Assembly: GCA_035295225.1 (NCBI GenBank)
Contig: DATGJI010000022.1
Location: 1 to 61,544 of the forward strand
Direction of reading: 5' to 3'
Length of the DNA: 61,544 bases
Source: Candidatus Eremiobacteraceae bacterium
Lineage (GTDB): Bacteria > Vulcanimicrobiota > Vulcanimicrobiia > Eremiobacterales > Eremiobacteraceae
A program made the position numbers and the translations under genes. The notes beneath the pieces are model-generated. The model ran no database searches and was not told the origin of the DNA. It saw only the letters and a program-made list of their open reading frames with translations. Position 1 is the stretch's first letter, and the number at the start of each line of letters is the position of its first letter. This document shows positions 18,804 through 25,779 of the stretch, piece after piece.

Positions 18804-20399
18804 TTAGACGACTGGGGCGGCGGCTTTGATCTCCGGAGTAGCGGCGTCGTCGAAGCGCTTGAAGTTCTCCGCGAATTTCGCAGCAAGCTCGTGCGCCTTT
18901 GCATCGTATGCCGCAGCATCGGGCCACGTGCCGCGCGCATTGAGCACGTCGCTCGGCACGCCCGGTACGGCCGTGGGCACTTCGACCTTGAATATCGGAT
19001 CGGGTACGAACGTCGCCTGATCGAGAGCGCCCGATAGGGCGGCCGCGACCATCGCGCGTGTGAACGGCAATTTCATCCGCTTGCCGGTCCCGTACGCTCC
19101 GCCGCTCCAGCCGGTGTTCACGAGCCAGCAGCGCACCTTGTGTTTGGCGATGAGTTCGCCAAGCTGCTTGGCATAGACGACCGGATGGTGCACCATGAAC
19201 GGCGCACCAAAGCAGTGGGAGAAGGTGGTCTGCGGTTCGGTGACGCCCTTTTCGGTGCCGGCGACTTTCGCCGTGTACCCCGACAAGAAATGGTACATCG
19301 CTTGCGCGGGCGTCATGCGCGCGATAGGCGGCAGAACGCCGAACGCGTCACACGTGAGCATGACGAGATTCTGCGGGTGGCCGCCGCGTCCGGAAGGCAC
19401 GGTGTTGGTCACGGACGTCAACGGATACGCGACGCGCGTGTTCTCGGTGAGCGAAGCGTCGTCGAGATCGAGTTCGCGCGTCTGTTCGTCCATGACGACG
19501 TTTTCCAGAACCGAAGCGAACGTCCGCGTGGTCGGATAGATCTGAGGCTCGAGCGTCGCTGACAGATTGATCGCCTTCGCGTAGCAGCCGCCCTCAAAAT
19601 TGAAGATGCCCTGGTCTGTCCAGCCGTGTTCGTCGTCGCCGATGAGCGCGCGCTCCGGGTCGGCTGACAGCGTGGTCTTCCCTGTTCCCGATAGACCGAA
19701 GAAAATCGCGGTGTCGCCCGCTTTGCCGACGTTTGCCGAGCAATGCATGGGCATCGCGCCGCGCAACGGCAAGAGATAGTTCATGACGGTGAAGATGGAC
19801 TTCTTGATTTCGCCGCCGTAGGTCGTGCCGCCGATGAGCACGAGCTTGCGCGAGAAATCGCAGATGATGAACGTCTCCGAGCGCGTGCCGTCTCGATCGG
19901 GTACGGCGAGGAAATCGCACGCATCGACCACGGCGAATTCGGGCCGGAACGCTTCACGTTCGGCGGGCTTCGTCGGAATGAAGAGATGATGCGCGAAGAG
20001 GTTGTGCCATGCGCGTTCGGTCACGACGCGGATGGGCAGCCGGAACGACGGATCCGCTCCGGCGAAGGCGTCGAGCACGAAGACCTCGCGATCGCGCAGA
20101 TATTCGTCGACTCTGCCGAGCAGCGCGGTAAAGCGGGCGGCGTCGAACGGCTTGTTGGTCTTGCCCCAGTCGATCTGCTCTCGGCTCGACGGTTCGTCGA
20201 CGAAGAACTTGTCTTGCGGCGAACGGCCGGTGTGTTTGCCCGTGCGGACGACAAGAGGCCCCGCTATGGCCGCGAGGCCCTCACGCCGGCGAATCGCCTC
20301 TTCATAGAGCTGCGGAGCGTTCAGATTGCTCCAGACGCGCCGTACGGGTCCGAAGCCGAATGATTCGAGGCCGAACGACTCGCCAGCGAGCAATGCCAT
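18804..20399 (-). CDS. pckA: Phosphoenolpyruvate carboxykinase (ATP)
   Basis: The 531-residue enzyme converts oxaloacetate and ATP to phosphoenolpyruvate, CO2 and ADP, the entry step of gluconeogenesis. The PEPCK P-loop GLSGTGKTTLSADP is near residue 235 and the second metal-binding motif DDEHGW follows. RTGKHTGRSPQDKF near residue 55 is the ATP-type N-terminal signature. The ATG at 20399 has AAGGAG about 10 nt upstream. A 12-bp palindrome at 20484-20495 is a candidate control site. Confidence 0.97.
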   Translation of the reverse strand: MALLAGESFGLESFGFGPVRRVWSNLNAPQLYEEAIRRREGLAAIAGPLVVRTGKHTGRSPQDKFFVDEPSSREQIDWGKTNKPFDAARFTALLGRVDEYLRDREVFVLDAFAGADPSFRLPIRVVTERAWHNLFAHHLFIPTKPAEREAFRPEFAVVDACDFLAVPDRDGTRSETFIICDFSRKLVLIGGTTYGGEIKKSIFTVMNYLLPLRGAMPMHCSANVGKAGDTAIFFGLSGTGKTTLSADPERALIGDDEHGWTDQGIFNFEGGCYAKAINLSATLEPQIYPTTRTFASVLENVVMDEQTRELDLDDASLTENTRVAYPLTSVTNTVPSGRGGHPQNLVMLTCDAFGVLPPIARMTPAQAMYHFLSGYTAKVAGTEKGVTEPQTTFSHCFGAPFMVHHPVVYAKQLGELIAKHKVRCWLVNTGWSGGAYGTGKRMKLPFTRAMVAAALSGALDQATFVPDPIFKVEVPTAVPGVPSDVLNARGTWPDAAAYDAKAHELAAKFAENFKRFDDAATPEIKAAAPVV

Positions 20400-20483
20400 T
20401 GACAGGCGTCTCCTTGGGGATTAGACGATGTGCGGTCAGAGCGACTTAGGCGCAGAAAAAGGCCTTCCTGCGGGACCGACGGG

Positions 20484-20495
20484 CTAACGCGTTAG
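20484..20495. promoter_or_regulatory. Perfect 12-bp palindrome upstream of pckA
   Basis: CTAACGCGTTAG is self-complementary and lies 85 bp upstream of the pckA start and 60 bp upstream of the small membrane gene at 20556, in the space between the two divergent genes. Such a site could be an operator for a dimeric regulator; the regulator is unknown. Confidence 0.4.
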
Positions 20496-20555
20496 GCCTG
20501 CTGTAACTCTCTGCTTGCTGACGCGGTAGTACACCTCGATGGGAGGTCATCAGCT

Positions 20556-20741
20556 GTGCGATTTTTGTGGCTTTTGTTCTTGATTTTTGCAGCGTGCGTC
20601 GCGCTTGCGATTCTTATTCCCCTCGCCCACCTCGTGCTCGGCGTCGCTGTCGTTGTGGCTGGGGCGATATTCCTGATGGCGGTATGGAAGGCGATGTTCG
20701 GTCCGCGCAACACAACGTCGCCGCCGAAATTGCTGCCGTAA
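20556..20741 (+). CDS. Small membrane protein of 61 residues
   Basis: GTG 20556 follows GGGAGG with 9-nt spacing. Two hydrophobic segments make up most of the protein (WLLFLIFAACVALAILIPLA and VLGVAVVVAGAIFLMAVWKA), with a short polar tail. I recognise no family. It is divergent from pckA and followed by palindromic repeats. Confidence 0.65.
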   Translation: MRFLWLLFLIFAACVALAILIPLAHLVLGVAVVVAGAIFLMAVWKAMFGPRNTTSPPKLLP

Positions 20742-20790
20742 GTCGCGCGATGTTCCGGAGGGGCCGACGCGAGTAAGTCGCGCGATGTAG

Positions 20791-20832
20791 GGCGGGCCTT
20801 TATGGCCCGCCGGCGGACCGTAAAGGTCCGCC
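20791..20832. repeat. Palindromic hairpin repeats, copies 6 and 7
   Basis: Two hairpins abut: 20791-20811 (GGCGGGCC-TTTAT-GGCCCGCC) and 20812-20832 (GGCGGACC-GTAAA-GGTCCGCC), flanked outward by ATGTAG and CTACAG, so they are inverted to each other. Copy 6 has an A-T pair of the stem replaced by G-C on both arms, which preserves pairing. They fill the gap between the small membrane gene and the convergent dehydratase gene. Confidence 0.92.
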
Positions 20833-20851
20833 CTACAGAAGACCTACTGCG

Positions 20852-21802
20852 TTAGAGCGCGGTTTTCAGCGTTGCAGCGGAGATGTTCGCACCGGACACG
20901 ATCGCAGCGACATTCGCAAGACCTCGATCGCGCAGTGACCCCAATGCGGCGAGCGCAACACCTGCGCTGCCCTCACAGAGCATATGATGCGTCTCGATGA
21001 AGGCCTTCATGGCTTCCGCGATCTCCGATTCATCGACAACGATGAAGTCGTCGACGAGCGACCGGCAAAGTTCAAAGGTGATCGAGCCGGCCTCGACGCC
21101 GCCGGCCGTACCGTCGGAAAGCGTCGGGCGATGCTCGGTTTCGATGATGGATCCGGCGCGAACCGACTCGATCATAGACATCGAGTTCCGCGGCGAAGCC
21201 GCAACGATGCGGACCGCCGGTCGAACCGCTTTCAAGTAGCCGGCGATACCAGAGATCATACCGCCGCCGCCGAGCGGAACCACGACCGCATCTACCTCCG
21301 GCATGCTTGCCGCGATCTCATGCCCTATCGTCCCCTGCCCTCCGATGACATCTGCGTCATTGTACGGAGATACGTACGTCATTCCGCGTTCGGCTGCGTA
21401 CGCGCGCGCGAACGCCTCTGTAACGCCGCCTTCCGGACCATGCGTGATGATCGAGGCGCCGTAGCGCCGGATGTTTTCGACCTTCGCGGGCGACGCGTTC
21501 TCCGGCACAAAGACGAGCGCGCTCAGACCAAGACGCTTCGCGCTATAGGCGACGGCCGCGCCGTGATTACCGGTCGACGCGGCGACGATACCGCGCGCGA
21601 GCTCGGATGCGGAAAGCGAGAGAAGTTTGTTGAACGCCCCGCGCGCCTTGAACGACCCGGTTACTTGGAGATTTTCGAGCTTGAGATGCACCGGTGCGCC
21701 GGCCCGTTCGCTGAAGTAGGCCGACGGTTCGAGCGGCGTCTCGCGCACGTGCTCCCGAATGCGCGGGAGCGCGGCATCGACGAGCGCCCTGACGTTGATC
21801 AG
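20852..21802 (-). CDS. Threonine/serine dehydratase-like PLP enzyme
   Basis: The sequence has the fold type II PLP pattern: SFKARGAFNKL with the Schiff-base lysine, ASTGNHGAAVAYSAKRLG, and the phosphate-binding PLGGGGMISGIAGYL. There is no C-terminal ACT domain, so it is the short catabolic form; serine racemase or hydroxyaspartate dehydratase activity is possible. No ATG, GTG or TTG start is available near the N-terminus. CTG 21802, overlapping the sdhE stop, gives 316 residues with a full first helix; GTG 21748 would truncate it to 298. The start is therefore uncertain. Confidence 0.85.
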   Translation of the reverse strand: MINVRALVDAALPRIREHVRETPLEPSAYFSERAGAPVHLKLENLQVTGSFKARGAFNKLLSLSASELARGIVAASTGNHGAAVAYSAKRLGLSALVFVPENASPAKVENIRRYGASIITHGPEGGVTEAFARAYAAERGMTYVSPYNDADVIGGQGTIGHEIAASMPEVDAVVVPLGGGGMISGIAGYLKAVRPAVRIVAASPRNSMSMIESVRAGSIIETEHRPTLSDGTAGGVEAGSITFELCRSLVDDFIVVDESEIAEAMKAFIETHHMLCEGSAGVALAALGSLRDRGLANVAAIVSGANISAATLKTAL

Positions 21803-22692
21803 GCTATTCCCGCGCTCACGAGCACCTTCGACGCATCGGTGAGGTGCTTTTGGATGCCGAGCTTTTCGGGCGCGACGCCGAACGCAAGCGCGATGAGCTG
21901 CGGCAGATGGAAGACAGGCAGGTCGGTCTTGCCGAAAGCGGTATCGAGCGACTTCGTCTGGTAGGCGTCGAGCGCGAGATGGCAGAGCGGGCAGCCCGTG
22001 ACGATGCTCTCGGCTCCTTGATCGCGCGCCATGGCCATGTTCTGGCCGACCATGTTGACCGTGACCTCTTCCTTCTCCAGCTGTATATGAAAGCCGCAGC
22101 AGCGCGTCCGCCCTTCGTACACGATCGGTTCGGCGCCCAGCGCGAGGATGAGGTCCTCCATGTTGTGCGGATTGCGCGGGTCTTCGCCGGAGGCGGCGTA
22201 CTCCTCGGGTCGGAGCACATGACAGCCGTAGAACGCACCGATCTTCATGCCGGTCAATGGGCGGACGACCATCTTCTTGATGTTGGCGATGCCGATATCG
22301 TCGCGCAAGATCCACGCCATGTGCTTGGTCTCGACTTTGCCGCTGTACTTCTTGCCGAAACGCGCTAGAACGTCGTTGGCGTCCTTCATGTAACGTTCGT
22401 TGTGCAGCAGCTCGTGATTCGCTTGACGCATGTGACCGGTGCAGGTGGAGCAGATCGTCAGCACGGTGTCCAGACCAAGCGCTTCGGCTTCGGCGAACGT
22501 CCGCGCGTTCAGCATGCGCGCGAGATGCCGATTCATGTCGTTCACGACGCTCGCGCCGCAGCACGACGCCGCATCGAGCTTGATCAGCTCCCAGTCGAGC
22601 TTCTCGGCCACCACATGGGTGGCCAAGTCGAGCTCTTTGCACGACTCCTGCGCCACGCAGCCCGGGAAGTAGCCGTATTGCTTGAGCGCCAT
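21799..22692 (-). CDS. sdhE: Succinate dehydrogenase type E subunit (two CCG domains)
   Basis: The 297-residue protein is related to heterodisulfide reductase subunit B. It has two cysteine-rich CCG domains: SCCGASVV with CSTCTGHM (Cys 44-45, 81, 84) and, later, RCCGFHIQ with CPLCHLA. In archaeal, cyanobacterial and Campylobacter type E enzymes this subunit replaces the heme-bearing membrane anchors and passes electrons to the quinone. It is preceded by sdhB and sdhA in one operon and no SdhC or SdhD is present nearby. This SdhE is not the flavinylation factor of the same name. Confidence 0.88.
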   Translation of the reverse strand: MALKQYGYFPGCVAQESCKELDLATHVVAEKLDWELIKLDAASCCGASVVNDMNRHLARMLNARTFAEAEALGLDTVLTICSTCTGHMRQANHELLHNERYMKDANDVLARFGKKYSGKVETKHMAWILRDDIGIANIKKMVVRPLTGMKIGAFYGCHVLRPEEYAASGEDPRNPHNMEDLILALGAEPIVYEGRTRCCGFHIQLEKEEVTVNMVGQNMAMARDQGAESIVTGCPLCHLALDAYQTKSLDTAFGKTDLPVFHLPQLIALAFGVAPEKLGIQKHLTDASKVLVSAGIA

Positions 22693-23807
22693 CAGTATCT
22701 TTTCGCCTCTGCTGCCTTGAATATCTCGCGGATCTCCGTCACGCGCGGCACGGGCCGCATGAGCAGCGGCGGCATCTTGCCTTTCAGCAGCAGACGCAAG
22801 CCGAGCGGCATCACCGAACTGAGACCGATGAGATTGAAATATCCGAGCGTGCCCGGGATGACTTGAGACTCCTCGAGGAATCCCGTTTTCTTGATCGTGT
22901 CCGCGACGACCATCGCATGCCGGGCGCCCGTGTTATCGGTGACGCCTTCTTCGATCGTTGCGACGCAGGAGAGCGCGATGAGCTCGTGCGGGTCGACGTG
23001 CTTCGGACAGTACGAGCACGCGTAGCAGTGCGCACACAGCCAGAGATTCTGATCGACGATCGTCTTCGCGCGTTCGTTGCGCGCGCCGTCGCGGGTGTCT
23101 TCAAGAAAGCGATATCCCACGCGCGCGATCGCCGCGGGGCCGACGAACGTGTCGTCGACCGAGACGACCGGACACAGGCTATAGCACGTGCCGCAGAAGA
23201 TGCAGTTGGCGGGGCGCCAGAGCCGCTCCATCTCTTCGGGCGACTGCGGGTACTCGCGCGCCGGCGGCGCGTTCTTGGGGACGAGCCACGGCTTGAGAGA
23301 CTTGTTCTTCTCCCAAAAGCGCTTCATGTCCACGACGAGGTCTTTGACGATCGGAAGATTGTGCATCGGTCCGACGCGGACGGTTCCGACCGGAGTGCCG
23401 CTGCCGTTGGCGGCCTTCGGCGACGAATCAGCGGCTGGAGCAGCCTGAGCGCCCGTGACCGGCGCAGCGGTTGCGGCCTCGCCGAAGTGCGCCTGGCCCG
23501 CGTGCGAGCTGATCGCTTCGTGCGGTTTCGCGTCGGCCACGCCGGATTTGCCGAATTGTGAGAGCAGTTGGCGGATCGGCGTCTTGCACGCGAGGCCGTC
23601 GAGACCGTTCATGCTCATCGTGCACGAACCGCAGATCGCCGAGCGGCACGAACGGCGGAACGAGAGCGTGCCGTCGCGCTCGTCCTTGATGTGCATCAGC
23701 GCTTCGAGGACTGTCGAGCCGTCGGGAACTTCGACCTCGAAGGACTCGACGTGCGGCGCTGCGTCAAGTTCTGGGTTGAACCGCTGAACCTCGAGATTGA
23801 CTAACAT
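22692..23807 (-). CDS. sdhB: Succinate dehydrogenase / fumarate reductase iron-sulfur subunit, long form
   Basis: The 371-residue protein is far longer than the usual 240. Residues 1-78 are the [2Fe-2S] ferredoxin domain (Cys 54, 59, 62, 74). Residues about 80-143 are an Ala/Pro/Ser-rich insertion not seen in ordinary SdhB. The helical domain restarts at LPIVKDLVVDMKRFW, with CIFCGTCYSLCP (Cys 202-212) and CAHCYACSYCPK (Cys 258-267). The last motif has four cysteines, so a second [4Fe-4S] cluster is expected in place of [3Fe-4S], as in type E enzymes. The C-terminal 60 residues resemble the end of HdrC-type proteins. Its stop shares a base with the sdhE start. Confidence 0.92.
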   Translation of the reverse strand: MLVNLEVQRFNPELDAAPHVESFEVEVPDGSTVLEALMHIKDERDGTLSFRRSCRSAICGSCTMSMNGLDGLACKTPIRQLLSQFGKSGVADAKPHEAISSHAGQAHFGEAATAAPVTGAQAAPAADSSPKAANGSGTPVGTVRVGPMHNLPIVKDLVVDMKRFWEKNKSLKPWLVPKNAPPAREYPQSPEEMERLWRPANCIFCGTCYSLCPVVSVDDTFVGPAAIARVGYRFLEDTRDGARNERAKTIVDQNLWLCAHCYACSYCPKHVDPHELIALSCVATIEEGVTDNTGARHAMVVADTIKKTGFLEESQVIPGTLGYFNLIGLSSVMPLGLRLLLKGKMPPLLMRPVPRVTEIREIFKAAEAKRY

Positions 23808-23816
23808 GCAGTTTCC

Positions 23817-25496
23817 CTAATAGACCCGCGCCTGCGGTTGCCATTTCGTGACCGTGACTTGCTTGTCGCCGAGTTCGGGGTCCGCATCCGGGCGGAATCG
23901 TGCTTGCGTGTGTTTCATCCATTTCTCGTCGTCGCGTTCGGGAAAATCCAGTCGCGTGTGTGCGCCGCGGCTTTCCTCGCGGCGAAGCGCTCCGGCCAAC
24001 GTCGTTTCTGCGACGTCGAGCAAGAAACCCAGCTCGAGCAGGCCGGTGAGATCGGTGTTGAAGACGGGGCCTTTATCGTCCAGCGAGATCTGTTTGTAGC
24101 GTTGCTTGAGCTCGCGGATCCGGTCGATACCCACCTGGATGGAAGCTGGGAGGCGATAGATGCCTGCGCCTTCCATCATCGCCTTGCCCATCTCATCGCG
24201 GACGACGTTGACGCGTTCGCCACCCTTGTTCGCAAGCATCGCGCCGATACGCGATCGTTCTGATTCGAGCTGCCGCACGTTGAAATCGGGCGCCGACATG
24301 CGCGCTGCGTAGTCGGCCGCATGACGCGCCGCCAGCTTGCCGAAGACGATGGTCTCGAGCAATGAATTGCCGCCCAGGCGATTCGCGCCGTGCACGGAGA
24401 CGCACGCGCATTCGCCTGCCGCGTAGACGCCGGGCACCGGTGTGGCTCCATGCTTGTCCGTCTGGATGCCGCCCATCCAGTAGTGCATGCCGGGCGTGAT
24501 CGGCACGGGTTCGTCGATCGCATCGATGCCCGTGGCATCGAGCGCAAGTTCGCGGATCTGCGGCAAGCGCTCCATGATCTTCTGCTTGCCCAAGTGCCGC
24601 AAGTCGAGGAAGACGCAGCCGTCAACGCCGCGCCCTTCGTTGATCTCGGTCTGCTCGGCGCGCGACACGACATCGCGCGAGGCGAGTTCGCCTTTCGTCG
24701 GGGCATATTTGAACATGAACCGCTCGCCGAGCGCGTTGATCAGATAGGCGCCTTCGCCGCGCGCGCCTTCAGTCATGAGCACGCCATTGCTCTTGAGCGT
24801 CGTCGGGTGGAATTGCACGAACTCCATGTCGAGCAGCGGGATACCGGCGCGGTAGGCCATGGACATGCCGTCGCCCGTGCTGGATAAACCATTGGTGGTC
24901 TTGTAATACGAGCGGCCGGCTCCGCCGGTGGCGAAGATCGTGGCTTTGGCGCGGATCGCTTCGATGGAGCCGTTGGTGACGTTCAACGCTACCACGCCCG
25001 AGCCGACGCCATTTTGGACGGAGAGCGCGGTGGCGAACCATTCCTCGTAGACTTTCACGTTGAGGCGCTGGCACTGTTCCCACAGCGTGTGCAGAATGAC
25101 GAGGCCCGTGACGTCCGCGCAGTAGCACGTGCGCGGGAACGATGCGCCGCCGAATGGGCGCTGGGCGATCCGGCCATCGTCCATGCGGGAGAAGATGCAT
25201 CCCATGTGCTCGAGCCAGATGATCGCCTGCGGGGCTTCGTCGGCGAAGAGCTCGATGGCGTCCTGGTCGCCGATATAGTCGGAACCCTTGACCGTGTCAA
25301 AGGCGTGCGCTTCGGTCGTGTCGTCTTCGCGATTGCCGAGGGCGGCATTGATGCCGCCTTGAGCAGCACCGCTGTGGCTGCGGACCGGGTGGATCTTCGA
25401 AAGCATGCCCACGTCGAGGCCGAGTTCGGCCGCTTCCACCGCGGCGCGCATGCCGGCGAGGCCACCGCCGACGACGAGGATGTCGTGCTGGAGCAT
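23817..25496 (-). CDS. sdhA: Succinate dehydrogenase / fumarate reductase flavoprotein subunit
   Basis: The 559-residue subunit oxidises succinate to fumarate (or the reverse). The FAD-binding fingerprint VVGGGLAGMRAAVEAAELG is at residue 8, followed by the covalent-flavin region RSHSGAAQGGINAAL, HPTTLKSNG, and the conserved GANRLGGNSLLETIVFG. It is the first gene of the sdhA-sdhB-sdhE operon. Direction of the reaction in the cell cannot be told from sequence; the aerobic context favours succinate oxidation. Confidence 0.95.
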   Translation of the reverse strand: MLQHDILVVGGGLAGMRAAVEAAELGLDVGMLSKIHPVRSHSGAAQGGINAALGNREDDTTEAHAFDTVKGSDYIGDQDAIELFADEAPQAIIWLEHMGCIFSRMDDGRIAQRPFGGASFPRTCYCADVTGLVILHTLWEQCQRLNVKVYEEWFATALSVQNGVGSGVVALNVTNGSIEAIRAKATIFATGGAGRSYYKTTNGLSSTGDGMSMAYRAGIPLLDMEFVQFHPTTLKSNGVLMTEGARGEGAYLINALGERFMFKYAPTKGELASRDVVSRAEQTEINEGRGVDGCVFLDLRHLGKQKIMERLPQIRELALDATGIDAIDEPVPITPGMHYWMGGIQTDKHGATPVPGVYAAGECACVSVHGANRLGGNSLLETIVFGKLAARHAADYAARMSAPDFNVRQLESERSRIGAMLANKGGERVNVVRDEMGKAMMEGAGIYRLPASIQVGIDRIRELKQRYKQISLDDKGPVFNTDLTGLLELGFLLDVAETTLAGALRREESRGAHTRLDFPERDDEKWMKHTQARFRPDADPELGDKQVTVTKWQPQARVY

Positions 25497-25779
25497 GGAT
25501 CGCTTTCGCTGTCTTCCTTAGTATAGCTCGGTGCAAATGGCGCGAGGCCAAGGGTGCTTCGATTTTCGAGTTCGCTTCGGAACGCCCCTGGACCGGGCCT
25601 CGGACGTACAACTTTTGTCGCACGATGCGTTCGGCGGCGACATCGCGATGTTGATGCACAGATTCTTCGCCTTATCGACAGCGTGTGCACAACAAGCCCA
25701 CAAGCGAATCCACAAGGTCGAAGCGAATGATGGCGGAAATACGCTCCAAACGTACGTTCGTCCTCGTTCCAGGTGAGGG
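25497..25779. other. Divergent intergenic region between sdhA and dnaE
   Basis: This 283-bp stretch separates two divergent transcription units and must hold both promoters. I see no convincing gene. Its dnaE-proximal part carries a cluster of DnaA-box-like 9-mers, described separately. Confidence 0.6.
25652..25714. promoter_or_regulatory. DnaA-box-like cluster upstream of dnaE
   Basis: Compared with the consensus TTATNCACA, TGATGCACA (25652-25660), TTATCGACA (25672-25680) and, on the other strand, TTGTGCACA (complement of 25684-25692) each have one mismatch; GAATCCACA (25706-25714) has two. The second and third form an inverted pair with a 3-bp spacer, 88 bp upstream of the dnaE start. Binding is inference. 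Confidence 0.45.

Noticed and set aside
25531-25776. 81-residue frame in the sdhA-dnaE spacer
   Set aside because: No ribosome site, no family match, and it overlaps the DnaA-box-like cluster and the dnaE leader.
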